Below the pieces are notes generated by a model. That model worked only from the letters and a program-made list of their open reading frames with translations. It was not told the DNA's origin and did no database searches. The translations under genes were made by a program, and so were the position numbers. From Morella rubra (lineage: Eukaryota > Streptophyta > Magnoliopsida > Fagales > Myricaceae), in contig CM025853.1 of assembly GCA_003952965.2 (NCBI GenBank), forward strand, positions 14,367,429-14,431,428: DNA of 64,000 bases. Reading direction: 5' to 3'. This document shows, piece after piece, positions 10,663 to 22,535 of this stretch. Numbering within the stretch: position 1 is the stretch's first letter; every line of letters begins with the position of its first letter.

Positions 10663-10979
10663 ACAATTGCGGACAGATTCAAAATGATATTGGAACTAGA
10701 CATGGCTTTCGGTCTTCCTACTGATCAGGTAACCAATTTTGTTCGTTTTTTGGCTATAGTTATGAATGCTATCTGGTACATACCAGGAACCAAGCGGTTC
10801 ATAATGATATTTATGAGAATGTCAAAGCCAAGGTGCTCAAAATTAGAAGGCTCTATGCTGAACATTCAAGAGCATGGTCCCAAAGTGTGGTCCCCAACTA
10901 GGCCGAGATGGTGGAAAATCAACTTCTATGTGGCTATTTGGAATCACCTTTGTATGGTAGCATGCAGCTGTGTTGTAGA

Positions 10980-11250
10980 GATGCAAATGGCATTTTACAC
11001 TTCGCTTGGTCAAAGAGATTCTCCCTATACTCATATAATGGGAGAAGCTATCGCAGCTCTTTTTGCTCTTCGGGAGGCTTGTTAGCGTAAACACCAATAA
11101 AGACAACACAATGGAATATTTTCTACCCTACCTCTTTTTCGCAAATCAACAAATGGCGTTTGCTTGGTCAAAGAGATTCTCCCTAGGTATTGTAATGGGA
11201 GAAGCCATCGCAGCTCTTTTTGCTCTTCGGGAGGCTGCTCTTCTCGACTT
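10980..11250 (+). repeat. Internal duplication in the LINE RNase H segment
   Basis: A segment reading CTTGGTCAAAGAGATTCTCC ... GAGAAGC(T/C)ATCGCAGCTC ... CTCTTCGGGAGGCT occurs at about 11004-11082 and again at about 11162-11240, with roughly 73 bp of unrelated sequence between. Only one copy is needed for the RNase H fold. The second copy continues into the rest of the domain, so the first is the extra one. Confidence 0.7.
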
Positions 11251-11697
11251 TCACCAAATCTTCTTTGTGGGGGATTGTCTTGCTGTGTGTGACGCTATCA
11301 ACGGGAGAAATAGTGATCATCGCACTATCTAGCCTATCTTCGAGGAGATTAGAGAGTTGATGGAAACTCGGAATTGGAGGCTAATTCATGAGCTCATCGG
11401 ACAGCTAGCTAACGTTTTGGCCCATCGAGTGGCTGCGCGTGGGCAATCACGGAGGACATTTGTGGAAACATTCCTACTGCTTGTATATCTTTCGATATTG
11501 TTTCCTGTGACAATCCCCCTCAACCCCGTGATTGTCCCTGCTTTTTCTTCTTTCGTTGTTATTGAAGTTATCCAAAAACAAAAAAACAAAAAACACCGAT
11601 CTCCCTTTGTCATAAAAAAACAATAAAATCAATGAGCAGGCTTGAAAAACTGCCCAAAATTGGCTTGCAAAGCTTGGAGATCAAGGTTGGCTTGAAG

Positions 11698-14600
11698 TTA
11701 TTCAAAAGATTTCCGTAGCTCTTCTCTCAGTTGCTGCATCTCCAGCTGTAAACCATGGAGGCGGGTCTCAATGGAGCGCTGCCAATCTGTGTGGGAGGTG
11801 GAGGGAACGTCAAAGTGACTATTCTGCTCAGTGTCTTCGTCATCGTCCGCATCTTCCTGATGTTCATTAGAGGCCCACTCTTTCCAAGAATTTTTCGTGT
11901 ACCCCATCTTCATGAACCGTATACTACCAAAACAAATGCTACTGCTGGACACAAACTGCTCCAATAGCTGCTGCTCACTTGAGCCATTACCTTCCTCGTT
12001 TTTTGAGTATACGACAGGCGCACTGATCTCTTTTACATCCTCTTCAATGGCTTCACCCGTCTTTTTATTTTCTTCGGCATGGTCGACCTTTAGTTGGGCC
12101 TCATTCTCGAATTTTTTCTGGCACTCCAAAGCTTCAGCAAGCATTCTTTCTTCAAGACTAAGACGTTCCTCTTGCGGTTGTCCCAGTTCATCACTAGTGC
12201 TTACACGAATATCAATCTCAGGAATTTGACAGCTTTCATCATGCCTGCAGACACGAAAGCAGTTTCAGCAAACCCGGTGAAAACTAGATAGAATTTCAAA
12301 TACGCCTAAAAATTGAGATAACCTATGGCCATTAACCCAATAAGAAAAAATAGGAAGAAGTTCGTGTGGCAATAAGAACGAAAGAAAGACTTACGTTTGT
12401 TGTGCTTTGTCCTCGTAGAAGGGAAGGTGCTCCTCACTGCCACTAGTTTCCTGGAATACAGGTGGAACCGCTAGCTACAATCATTTAGTTCAGATATTTT
12501 ATATAGAAGATAACGACATGATAGACAGTTATAGCAAGATCAAAAAAGAAGCGAATAGAATTAGCAGCATTTAAAACCTTAATGTTTTTAGCCTTTTGAC
12601 GATTTTTTTTCTTCTTTTTGAACTTTGATTTTCCTACACTCCCACATCCACGGTCCATATCCGTCTGAGAATCAAGAGCTAGCTCTTCTAAGAGAGCTTC
12701 TGTTGCAGCCTCAGACTTCTCATTGGCATCTTTGTCGAAGATATCCTCCGGTTGTGCCTGGAAGAGAGACCGATGTATTACCCAAAACAAAAACATTGAA
12801 ATCTCAGCTAACATGGATATTGTTAGAACAATAATCAAGATAACATATACCTGCATGAATGACTTTAAGAGGTGCACCATTATTGACCTATAATCATAAG
12901 TAGATACAACTCCGAGCTTCAGCTCTGTCTGCCTCATAACCTCCTTAATCGCCAGGATTTTTGCATCAAGTATGTAAATCTGCAAACCTTGAGGTAGTCA
13001 GTCCAAAAGAGTACATCATTTTTGTCTAAAGGAATATGAGGGGATGGAGTTGAGCAACTTATTTTCAAAATAGATTCAGGGACAAGTTAAACGGTAGAAG
13101 TGGTTCATGCGAAGTAAAGAAAAAAGAAGTCTGATATGAATGCAGTAAATTAACGAACGATGAATTTCACCCAAAAGATGGATTAATAATCCGCCATGGT
13201 AGAAACCCTCTCCCAGAAATGCCTATTGTTAACTAGGACGAGACTAGTTCCAAGTTCCAAAGAAGTTGTTTTCTACATTAAAGTTTGAACTCTCCCTCAT
13301 TACTATCAGCAACAAATTAATCACCTACAAGCATATAAACTGATCACTTAAAATTAGAAAAATTCAAAATTACAAACACACCCAAAATTAGAAAAATGCA
13401 ATCACCATAGATCATCCAATGAAATGGACGTCTATCATGACCTGCAATATTTCAAAAATCAACTGAGAGAGAAATATACTGATCAACAGATCAAATCGAC
13501 GTTTATCAAGACCTAACATAATTTCGTATATATACTCTAAATATCCACATGTTTGTGTATTTGAAATGCCATATCTATCCCGTTTCTGACATTAGGGAGC
13601 TGAGATAAAGATTTAATAATTGGGTTTACCATCTACCGCTCGGACACCCACCTCTTTGCCCAGCTGCCCTTGAAACATCAAGATTCTCTTTTCGATGCAA
13701 GTACAATCGGATTGTCCTTTCAAAGTTTTGGAAACGGTTTTCAACTTTGAGTTAATGAGTGCCGACTCAAAGGCTTCTATCCTGGGATCAGCATTCTTCT
13801 CAAGATCTTTTTGCAGCTTCGACAAGCAGCACTCGTAACTGATCTGTGGATCATGCAGTGAAATCTGCTCACTTTTCTTATTTTCTTGATGAAGTCCGCC
13901 CTTAAAGTTCTCTAGTACTTCGGAACATAAGTCATTCCCGCGTTTAGTCTTCAACGTGTTGTGCAAACAATTGAATTCCATTTGAAGGATCTTAAAAAGC
14001 TCAATTGCTTGAGTTCTTCCGACTTCTCTAAGACTTGCCCATGCCTCTAACTGCTCCCCAATCGCAGGACCCGCCGTCAATAGCCAGTTAATAAAAGCAT
14101 CACTATCGGGCAGATCATCACTTTCACGTATTTCACTCGCAGAACTTACTGCAGTTCCATCGTCTGCAATCGCATCTTGATATGTAGTGGGAATAAGCTC
14201 TTCCCTCAATAACCGCTCATCCAAAAAAAGATGAGAGAAGTCACTACTGAAAACAATCCTCTCTTTAGAGGTAAATTCCTGGGAACCTTTGAGTTCGTCA
14301 TCTAGAGCATTTTTCCAAGAAAGACAACTTAAACCGCAAGAATTAGCCAGTTCTTCCAAGAATCGAAGGAATATTTCAAGGTCAGAGGCTTCCAGAAAGC
14401 AAATAAAGAGGAGAGTAGCGTCCAGATCATAATAATCAATTTGTGCAACTTGGATGCGGTTCGACATCATGTCCATGGTAAATGTGATTAACTCATTACA
14501 ATGACTCTCTGCAAGACATCTTTTTTTCAGAAGGGATTCCAACGCTTCATGAATTCTCTCAAGGAGCTCTGTGCGCTTACTATCTTCACATAACGGCCAC

Positions 14601-15913
14601 CTCTGAAATTTATCAATCTCGCGAGTTATAAACACTTGGGGATCATATTCTGTACCAGCTGAGTGACAATTTTGAGTGTCATCTATGCCATCAACCGCAG
14701 AATCACTGTCTGCATCACATGTCTCAAATCTTGATTGATTTTCCATTATCTTCACCGAGGCAGCTATATCTACTGGCTTCCAAACTCCATTTTTAACCAT
14801 AGCAACGCACTCATCATCAGCTATTTCTGGCACATTAGCTTCTAACACTGTCGATAGACTCCCTATGTGCTCACTATGAAGATGCCGCATATTCGACACA
14901 CTATCAAGAGACCTATCTCCGCAGCAACAACACACCCAAAACTTCCATTTCTTGTGCTCCTTTGCAAAATCTATTGCTTCCTTCAAAAAATCCTTCGCCA
15001 ATTTATTATTAATAAAATGAGCTTTAAGATCTTCGATACCAACTCTCAACAATCCCCTCTTCATTTCCCCAGTCATAGTTTCTTTCCAGTAGCCCTTAAT
15101 TTGAGTCACCCTATTTACGTCCAACGGAATTCTCTTAGGAATCGCGTACTTCCTTCGCTTTTTAACTGTATTTTCCAGGGAGCAAGACCCAAAAGTTGCA
15201 AGCTTTTTCTCCTGGAGGAGCCTGGCCGCCATAACTCTCGACTCTACCTCCTTCCTTTTTTCATGTAATGTCACAATGTCCTCGTTTGTATCAATCAGAA
15301 AACCATTACCTGCATTTTCGATGTCCTGCTTTTCGCTGTTCCCATCCCCAACATTGTTGCATTTCTCTATCAACTTTTTGAGTTCTTGCGTCATAAACGC
15401 AATCCGAGATTCTTGGTCAAAAGATCTGTGTATCGACGAATAATATCCTCTTCGAATATGCTATCTTTAATAGGATCCGTTGGGTCTTCGATCATCAAAG
15501 CGCGCTCGCATTCTTGTATTACTTCTCGGTAGCCTTTATTATCTTCGTGTATTGCAGCCAACTCGAAGAGAACTTTGGCGTGGAAAATGCCAAGGGATTG
15601 ACTTCTTGGAGAAGGCTAGAGCTTGCCTGGCTGCTTCCGCAGCGTGATTTAGGTGCTTGCGTTTTGTGTTAGAGTCACCAATAAGAGCAGCGGTTTTGAA
15701 GTGGATGTCTCCTAGAGAGCGGTGGAGAATGGCGGAGCCGTGGTTGCTGATGTTGTCGCTGCTGTGGTGGGAAATGGATTCTTTGATTAGTTTGAGGGCT
15801 TTGATGTGGTTTCCACGCTGGAGCGTTACGAGGGCGCGGTCACATTCAAGTCGGATGGAAACATCCGACGGTGGGTGATCAATGGAAGCGGAGGGCCTCT
15901 TCTTCGGGGCCAT
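11698..15913 (-). CDS. DUF627/DUF629 ubiquitin-hydrolase-related protein, five exons, lacking the C-terminal peptidase domain
   Basis: Inferred join on the minus strand: 15913-13652, 12979-12851, 12757-12578, 12474-12395, 12244-11698. All introns are GT-AG and the reading phases match at every junction. The start MAPKKRPSASIDHPP is followed by an N-terminal helical repeat region (DUF627; LECDRALVTLQRGNHIKALK). Next comes the DUF629-type region (KGYWKETMTGEMKRGLLRVG; WVCCCCGDRSLDSVSNMRHL HSEH with a C2H2-like CxxC...HxxxxH; WKPVDIAASVKIMENQSRF; YDYRSIMVHLLKSF; KDANEKSEAATEALLEELAL). The tail is acidic with a final coiled coil (ETRLHGLQLEMQQLREELR) and a TAA at 11698. Total is about 1,060 residues; plant relatives reach about 1,600 and end in an often inactive UCH-type domain, absent here. 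Two one-base shifts, near 15590 (CCC) and 15425, open and restore the frame, so exon 1 is not continuous as sequenced. The start at 15394 is an alternative. Confidence 0.8.
15400..15605 (-). other. Frame-shifted island in exon 1 of the DUF627/629 gene
   Basis: From the ATG at 15913 the frame is family-like down to FSKKSIP near 15590. The +1 frame then continues with family-like residues (FHAKVLFELAAIHEDNKGYR EVIQECERALMIEDPTDPIK) to about 15430, after which the original frame resumes (SFDQESRIAFMTQELKKLIE). Both shifts lie beside short homopolymers (CCC and TTTT). Either two compensating sequence errors or two real one-base mutations would explain this. A splice explanation is unlikely because there is no gap in the homology. 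Confidence 0.7.
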
Positions 15914-17105
15914 TTCTTTTTTTCTAGTCTTTTGGGGGTGATTTCAAGAAAATCTTATTAGAACGCTGCTTTGGTTTCTGATTAGGTAGTTTGGGTTGGT
16001 CACAAGCTTAATTAATTAAATTCAAACCGCTCTGCATAGAAAGGAGAGAATACGTAAACCAGTTCTGTATTTTTATCTTTATTTTGGTTTTTCCTCCTGA
16101 TTTCTAGATAGAACAGTCAGTTTTTTTTTTTTTAATTTCCAATTAATTAGAGGAGTTAGATATTAGGGAGAAGAAGAACGAACAAGCATGTGGTGGGCAT
16201 GGTAAAGGTTGGATAGAAGACGAAATGTTTGAAATTCATTGATTTAATTGAAACGAGAATTGGGGGAAAAAGAATACTTGATTGCATTGAAAAAAGAAGG
16301 CAAATTCTTTCGGGTGATAAGATAACAGAGGGGAGAAAGATTTAAAATAGATGTGATAATTTAATTGATAAGAGATACGTAGAGCATGTACTTGGTACAC
16401 CCACATTCTTGTATTACTTCTTCCTCGTCAAAAATTAATTTGGATATGGTGTGAAAATTTGGGGGTTTTGAAAACATAGTGAAAATTTTGTAGCGTGATT
16501 GGGTGCATGTTGGAAATTTTTTAAATTTTATGAGAGTTGATGGAAAAGTGAAGAGAAAGATAATCATGTAATTGAATTGTTTATATTTATTTTGATGGGA
16601 AGGGATGATTTAATAGAGAATTGTGAATAGAGATGATTGTGAAGTTTTTATCGTTATTTTTTTAACATTTCAAAATTAAAAATGAGAATAACATTGTTAA
16701 AATACCAGCAAACGGAAGGGATAAAAATGTCAACTGAAAAATATTTTTGAAAATTTTGTTCCCAAAATTTTATCCTACATTTATGTTTTCCTAGTGAAAA
16801 TTTTGGAACATAGAAAAATTTTGAAACTTTTTCAATTTAAAAACATCACCACTTTTCTAATTTCCTTAAGTGCAAGAGAATATGCCTGTAGTCATTGTCT
16901 CGTATGAAAGAAAAACTCTCTATTAAGAAGAGCAGCTGCAAAAGCTCATTGTCTAATATCAGGGATGAAACTAGGGTCAAGCGTGATTGAGACCAAGGTG
17001 GAGCAACTTGAGAGTTGAGACAATGTATGGAATACGCTAAGGCGTATGAAGTACTTGGCCATAAGGGCACCACCCAAGGCAGAGGCCACCAAACAAGCGA
17101 AGGAG
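15914..17105. other. 5' flank of the DUF627/629 gene and AT-rich intergenic DNA
   Basis: The first 100-150 bp upstream of the minus-strand ATG are presumably leader and promoter, but no clear TATA box stands out. At 16430-16580 there is an inverted match to the MITE-like element at 6480-6690 (TTTTATGAGAGTTGATGGAA against the reverse of that element's interior). At 16730-16830 a foldback of TGAAAATTTTG/CAAAATTTT words suggests more MITE debris. No gene is seen. Confidence 0.4.
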
Positions 17106-17109
17106 GCTA

Positions 17110-18215
17110 CTAAAAACTATGGCCAACTTGGTAAAACAAAGCCAAGATCGCCGAAAGGGCAGCTATGGTGACTTGACCCCAACTCAAGACCTAGGCGAGG
17201 CAAGGCTTGTTGACACCATTGACATGCACATGACATGCCATGGCCTAAGCCATGACACGCCCAACAGTGCATTGGCATGCCCCAAGGCATTTCCAACACA
17301 AGACAAGGGCCAACAAGGCCATAAGCCTCGACATGGAGCCTATGGAGAGGCGATGCAGGATGACTCAGGAGGAGAAAAGGAGCACAATGATGTCGCCACC
17401 ACATGAACATGGTTCACGACGGTGCAACCAAAAATGCATAGAGAGTTGATTCAAGGAGGTTCCTGAAACCAAGTGGAGTTGATTGGTGGCACCACCACAC
17501 AACTACTGGACATGGTAGCGCATGGCGGAGCACATAAGAGGTTGCTCTCAAAAGACTCAAGAGACCATGTGATGCAGGAGCATCCCTTGCACCTCGGCAT
17601 AACTATCCCGGGAAAACAACACTTGTATCTCGGGCCGAGGTAACAAAGCAACACTTGTATCTCGAGCCGACGTAGCAAAGCAGCTCGTGCATCTCGGATA
17701 AATCTGCACCTCTGCTGGAATGATTTATGAAGATTCAGTCAGCGTGCGATATATTTTTGGAAAGCTCTACGTCTCTAGTTTCAAATGCACTTTACCTCAT
17801 ATCATTTGAAGATTACTAGAGAAAATTATGACATTTTTACTACTGGACGTCAGGAATGGTAACAGACAGCGAATTTCAAAGTGCATTTAATTTCTTTTGT
17901 GTTGGAATTGTCTAGACTTTATTATTCCGTTTTTTCTAGCTTGACCTTGATGTAATGAACTCTATATATGAGTGATTATCCAAAATAAAAGGAAAGAACT
18001 TTTGATTCAAAGATATAATTCTTGCAAGTATATCTCTTGCTTTGGAGTTGAGTGACATCCTCCTACCAATCAAGCGAGTGGCTTGGTTGTGTTGAGTGGC
18101 ATTTGCGATTAGTAGCGTCGAGTGGCTTCCGCTACCCCTGGTCGAGTGGCATCCCAGGACTATCCCCTTCCCTTAGCTCAATCCTTTTCAGATTTTGACA
18201 AGCCATGCAGATCCA
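17110..18215 (+). mobile_element. Putative LTR of an unclassified LTR retrotransposon
   Basis: The stretch has the composition of a plant LTR. GC-richer sequence with tandem units reading ACACTTGTATCTCG(G/A)GCC (17620-17700) is followed by CTCTATATATGAGTG near 17960 as a possible TATA. A downstream run of repeated GAGTGGC(A/T)TC words ends in AGTCTGTATCACCATGG near 18210. No reading frame is convincing. The boundaries and target duplication could not be fixed. Confidence 0.35.
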
Positions 18216-19393
18216 AGTCTGTATCACCATGGGGATCTTTTTGATATCACCACCCTACATGGTGGTGGAGCGGCAGCAACGACGGCGGAGCACAATGGCG
18301 ACAACCACCACAAGCGGCTAGGAGGTGTCATATAGGGTAAACTGCATATGGGATCCCTATATGGGCCAAATCACTCTAATTGGGGGTATTATCTTTATTA
18401 CTTTTGATTCTCAGATATTACCATGTTGGTGAGAATCAATTAAGGAAACAATCTTGATCCTATTTTGGCAAGATTGCTCTTGATTGACATTTTTTAGAGC
18501 ATATGGCTACTAGGGTTAGCTTCATATATGGAAGCTTATGGTCGGCCACATGTGCTAAATTAGTGGACAATCAATCTTTGATTGATTTGTCCTTTTTTGG
18601 TTAGTCTTGAGGAAAAAGGCAAGATCTCTACAAGATCTTTCCTTTCTAGCCTCAATAGGATCTTGGTGATTTGCTTGGGTTAAGCTGACTTTGTTCCACA
18701 ATCAGGTTCTAGGTTCTCTGAACTTAGCTTGCATATCTCGGGTTCTAGGTTTGTTTCGGGTGCTAGCTCATTTGGGCTTGCTTATCCATCTTTTTATCCA
18801 CTTTCTCAACCATTCATATATCTTTTAATTTATCTTTCATTAAATCCAAAATACCAAAAATATCTTTCTTTTTTTTTATTCCGATACTCGAGCTATATTG
18901 CTCTTGAGTTCCTCACTGGGTCGGCCAAGGAGTATCATTTTAAGGCGTGGGCTAAACACGAGTACTCACAAGTTCTTACTTGTGAGAGGGATAGACATTG
19001 GTGAGGGATCTAGGCCAGGGTCCCTATCACATGGCCAAGGTTGCCAACAGCCTAGCTCTAGCCAGTAAGCTGATGCGCATCCATACCTCGCATGTCAATA
19101 GGCCAGCTTGCTTAGTGATTTGGCAGGCGTTCATGCATGCCACACACACAAACCAAAGTGATAGCAGATCAACGAGGGACTCAGCAAGGCATGCCATGCA
19201 ACAGGCATGCCAACCCGCCTATTACACAAGCCAGCATGACAATAGCACACCTGCTGGGGCCGCAGGCCAACCGACTAGTTGTTATGCACAGCTAGTCACA
19301 CAGCCTACTAGGCATGTGTTCCATGTTGTATCCCCTAGCCCGCCAGTACCCAACATGCCATATCCCTTGGCCCACCGGTGCCCATATTGGAGA
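18216..19393. other. Non-coding repeat-like DNA
   Basis: No supported gene. The open frames here (for example 18998-19471) have no recognisable domain, carry a composition skewed to His, Pro, Ala and Ser, and run into the duplicated block, so they are treated as chance frames in retroelement-derived DNA. Confidence 0.4.
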
Positions 19394-20345
19394 CTATGTG
19401 TGCAACCTATACACTACACACATGCTCACTACAAAAGGACCCCAGGCCATAACATCGAAGATTACCACTAAATCAAAACACTAATCTAGAAGCATTCATA
19501 CACGAAACCAAGAATTATGAGCTTAGTAGGCACCGGGATCCATACCCCTTAACCAAGGACCTCATGCCAATAAGCACCATCAAGGCCCCACCTGAGAACC
19601 TAATTTCTAAGGCACATCATAGAGAGTACAAACTGTCTACACCAACCACAAGGACTCTAGTCCATGTATTCTCAAGCCCATACAATCATGGAGAGACATG
19701 TACTAAATTGAAGGACAAAATTGGTGAAAGTGAGGCTAAGTACAAGGTATCGAGGAGGAATCCTGACCACCACATGTCACCACAAGACTTGCTATAGCAT
19801 ATAATTAGTTTTGATTGGCTTTAGGCTTAGGTATCATTACATTCCCTATGGTATTGACTTCTAATAACTTAGTCGTCGAGGTACGACTTTGAATGGATCG
19901 GTCCTTGTGATTTATTTTTAAGCAACATAGGTCTTTCTGCCCTCCAAAAGTTAGCCAACTACCTGATATCAAGGTCTAGATGTCCACTATCGGATTCAAA
20001 TACCCTTTCTTAGATCTCATCCCCGTTAGTAGACTAACATTTGGTGGACAGGAAGACCTATATATTTGAAAAACAGACCATAGGGACTAGCCCGTTCAAA
20101 GTGTATCCTAAGGATTAATTTGATAGAAGTCTACCAACAGCCGGTAATTACATCTTTGCTGGCTTTATAACATACCATTTGCACTTTATTCTTTGTTTTT
20201 TTCTATAATATCTTTAGAAGCTTCCTAAAAAAGGACAGTCGAACCTCTAATATAAGAAAGCAATGTATGCTTCAAATTACATTGTTGAATGAATGTTTCT
20301 TTGAGCAATAGGTTGAGCTGAGCTCGACGCTCAAACATGTATTGT
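19394..20345. repeat. Tandemly duplicated block, copy 1
   Basis: About 950 bp repeated in the same orientation at 20352-21420. Landmarks shared with copy 2: ACTACAAAAGGACCCCAGGC, ACCAAGGACCTCATGCCAAT, TATAGCATATAATTAGTTTT, GACAGTCGAACCTCTAATAT. The 3' part has LTR-like features (TTTATAACATACC, T-rich tract). Its last 60 bp (20317-20370) are a collapsed version of the longer copy-2 tail, with several internal pieces missing. Confidence 0.75.
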
Positions 20346-20351
20346 TGAGAA

Positions 20352-21420
20352 CTAGTGTGTGCAACATTGTTCTATAGTCACACTCACCACACATGCTCAC
20401 TACAAAAGGACCCCAGGCCATTCAACACGAAGCCGAAATCAAAACACTAATCTCCTTCATACACGAAACCAAGAATTATGGCTTAGGGCACCGAGATCCC
20501 CCCTTAACCAAGGACCTCATGCCAATAAGCACTCAAGGCCCCACCTGAGAACCTAAAGAGGCACATCATAGAGAGTACAAACTGTCTACAAACCACAAGA
20601 ACTCTAGAGTGTATTATCAGCCCAGTAATCAAGAGACATGAGGAGAAACAAAATTGGTCACTAAGTAGGTATCGAGGAGGAATCCTGACGTTACATGTGG
20701 ACTTAGCTATAGCATATAATTAGTTTTGATTGGCTTTAGGCTTAGGTATCATTAGAGGTATTGACTTCTAATCTTAGTCGTCGAGGTACGATTTGAATGG
20801 ATCGGTCCTTGTGATTTATTTTAAGCCAACCTTTCTGCCCTCCAAGTTAGAACTCCAAGCTATATTAGATCAAGGTCTAGATGTCCACTATCGGATTCAA
20901 ATACCCTTTCTTAGATCTCATCCCCATTAGTAGACTAACATTTGGTGGACAGGAAGACCTATATATTTGAAAAACAGACCATAGGGACTAGCCCGTTCAA
21001 AGTGTATCCTAAGGATTAATTTGATAGAAGTCTACCAACAGGACTGTACCGATAATTACGTCTTTGCTGGCTTTATAACGTACCATTTGCACTTTATTCT
21101 TTGTTTTTTTCTATAATATCTTTAGAAGCTTCCTAAAAAAGGACAGTCGAACCTCTAATATAAGAAAGCAATGTATGCTTCAAATTACATTGTTGAATGA
21201 ATGTTTCTTTGAGCAATAGGTTGAGCTGAGCTCCCACCCTTGTGTATTGTTTGCTAACCTGAGTTAGTCTCAAACATGTAGAGCCTTGTTGTGCTAGCTC
21301 GAACTAGTCCTCAAAGTGTGCCCTTATCATCATTGTTCTGCTAGCCCAAGCTAGTCCTCAATTAATTCACTCACCACTATTGTGTAGAAGGCTAGCCCAA
21401 GTTAGCTAGTCACACACTTT
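20352..21420. repeat. Tandemly duplicated block, copy 2, with many small deletions in its first half
   Basis: The first half (20380-20870) matches copy 1 in order but lacks many runs of about 1-12 bases, for example GAATTATGGCTTAGGGCACC where copy 1 has GAATTATGAGCTTAGTAGGC. From about 20875 to 21230 the two copies are nearly identical over about 350 bp, apart from a few substitutions and one short replaced stretch near 21045. The tail (21231-21420) is longer than in copy 1 and has repeated GCTAGCCCAAG(C/T)TAG words. Confidence 0.75.
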
Positions 21421-22535
21421 TTTTTTTTCTAAGCCAAAGTAGCATAAGTAGTTCAAATTATAATGTCAATCACAGTTAAATACAGATGGGGAAATATGGC
21501 CAAGGGGAAAGGATTCAGTCCAAAGAAATTGTTTTCCAAATATGCTATAAGCAATGATCAGGAATTAAAAAAAAAAAAAATCAGCCGGTCCAAGGCTACG
21601 CATGTAACACCCGGGCCCAAAGTCCAAATATAAAAAAGTTTCATATAAAATAAGGTTTTTCACCTGCTTACATGATTTCTAAAGGGCAAAAATTTGAAAA
21701 AGTATTTATTCCAACATCAGCAAATATTCATAAACATTAAAATACCAAAACCTCCAATCCTTAAAACCTTAGTCAAAGTCTGAAAAATAACATTATCATG
21801 TCCAGTATTTTCCAACATAGATGAACGTCTCCCAGAAATTAATCTCCAAAAATATCTCGCAATCACGCTTTCGAAAAACAAATCTACCAGAAGCTCCTCA
21901 AACCTCTCTAACTGACTTTTAACAACTCCGAAAAATAAGAAAGTAACTGGTGAGCTACACTAGCTCAGTAAGTCACAAGCCAATAGGGTAGGGGACATAG
22001 CAGTTTTATCATAATAAAGGTCAAGAAAACACCATGACGTTACCAAATAGAAAAATACAAGTTGTAACAGAAAATATCCCAGGCCACGTGACATAGGAAA
22101 ATCACCAACGATCACACAGATCCCAACAGTCACAAAGATCTTCAACAACTAGGAAGAGCATCAAAATGGTTGACCTCCAATGGTCATACAGACCTCAACA
22201 TACCACAAGGAGGATAAATACCACGAAGAAATTATCAATGTCAAAAAGACATCAAGTATAACAAGCACAAAGATAATTTTCACATTATGGTCACAAATAA
22301 AAATTCTATTCAATGTTATCCTACACAATATTTCAAATGAGTTCATGAAATTCAACAATTTCATTTTACAAAAATTTGTACAATTCCCCATATACCACAT
22401 CAAAACTATATAAAAGATAATGCACATTTAAAATCACACCTTTCTAATATAAAAGAATTTAATTTTGCAAAACAACATATTTCAAACATTTTCAATTTAC
22501 AAAACAATGGAACATTTCATTGCATTTAATTTTAA

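Larger units (their letters stand above)
8800..11630 (+). mobile_element. Decayed LINE (L1-like) 3' part, split by a solo LTR
   Basis: Before the solo LTR (about 8830-8945) one frame reads LPLCNNSGESLIHLFFQCPLA, the zinc-binding zf-RVT segment that follows the reverse transcriptase in plant L1-like elements. After it, 10668-11460 continues with MILELDMAFGLPTDQVTNF and an RNase H-like (RVT_3) region: WWKINFYVAIWNH, GEAIAALFALREA, FFVGDCLAVCDAINGR and VLAHRVAARG. An A-rich tail lies at about 11572-11625. Stops and frame shifts are frequent. It points at the 3' end of the minus-strand gene that ends at 11698. Confidence 0.75.

Noticed and set aside
12625-12834. Plus-strand frames inside the DUF627/629 gene (also 11755-12291 and 14867-15268)
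   Set aside because: They are shadows of minus-strand exons whose phases and introns fit a single gene.
15539-15913. Separate small gene starting MAPKKRPSASIDHP (name suggests a kinase)
   Set aside because: The letters MAPKK are just the first residues. The frame is the DUF627 start of the larger gene, cut short by a one-base shift near 15590.
17117-17449. Overlapping open frames on both strands (His/Met/Cys-rich)
   Set aside because: No domain, comparable open frames on both strands and LTR-like surroundings; treated as chance frames.
18998-19471. 157-residue open frame
   Set aside because: Composition is odd (His, Ala, Ser, Pro, Gln), no family is recognised, and it runs into a duplicated non-coding block whose second copy has lost the frame.
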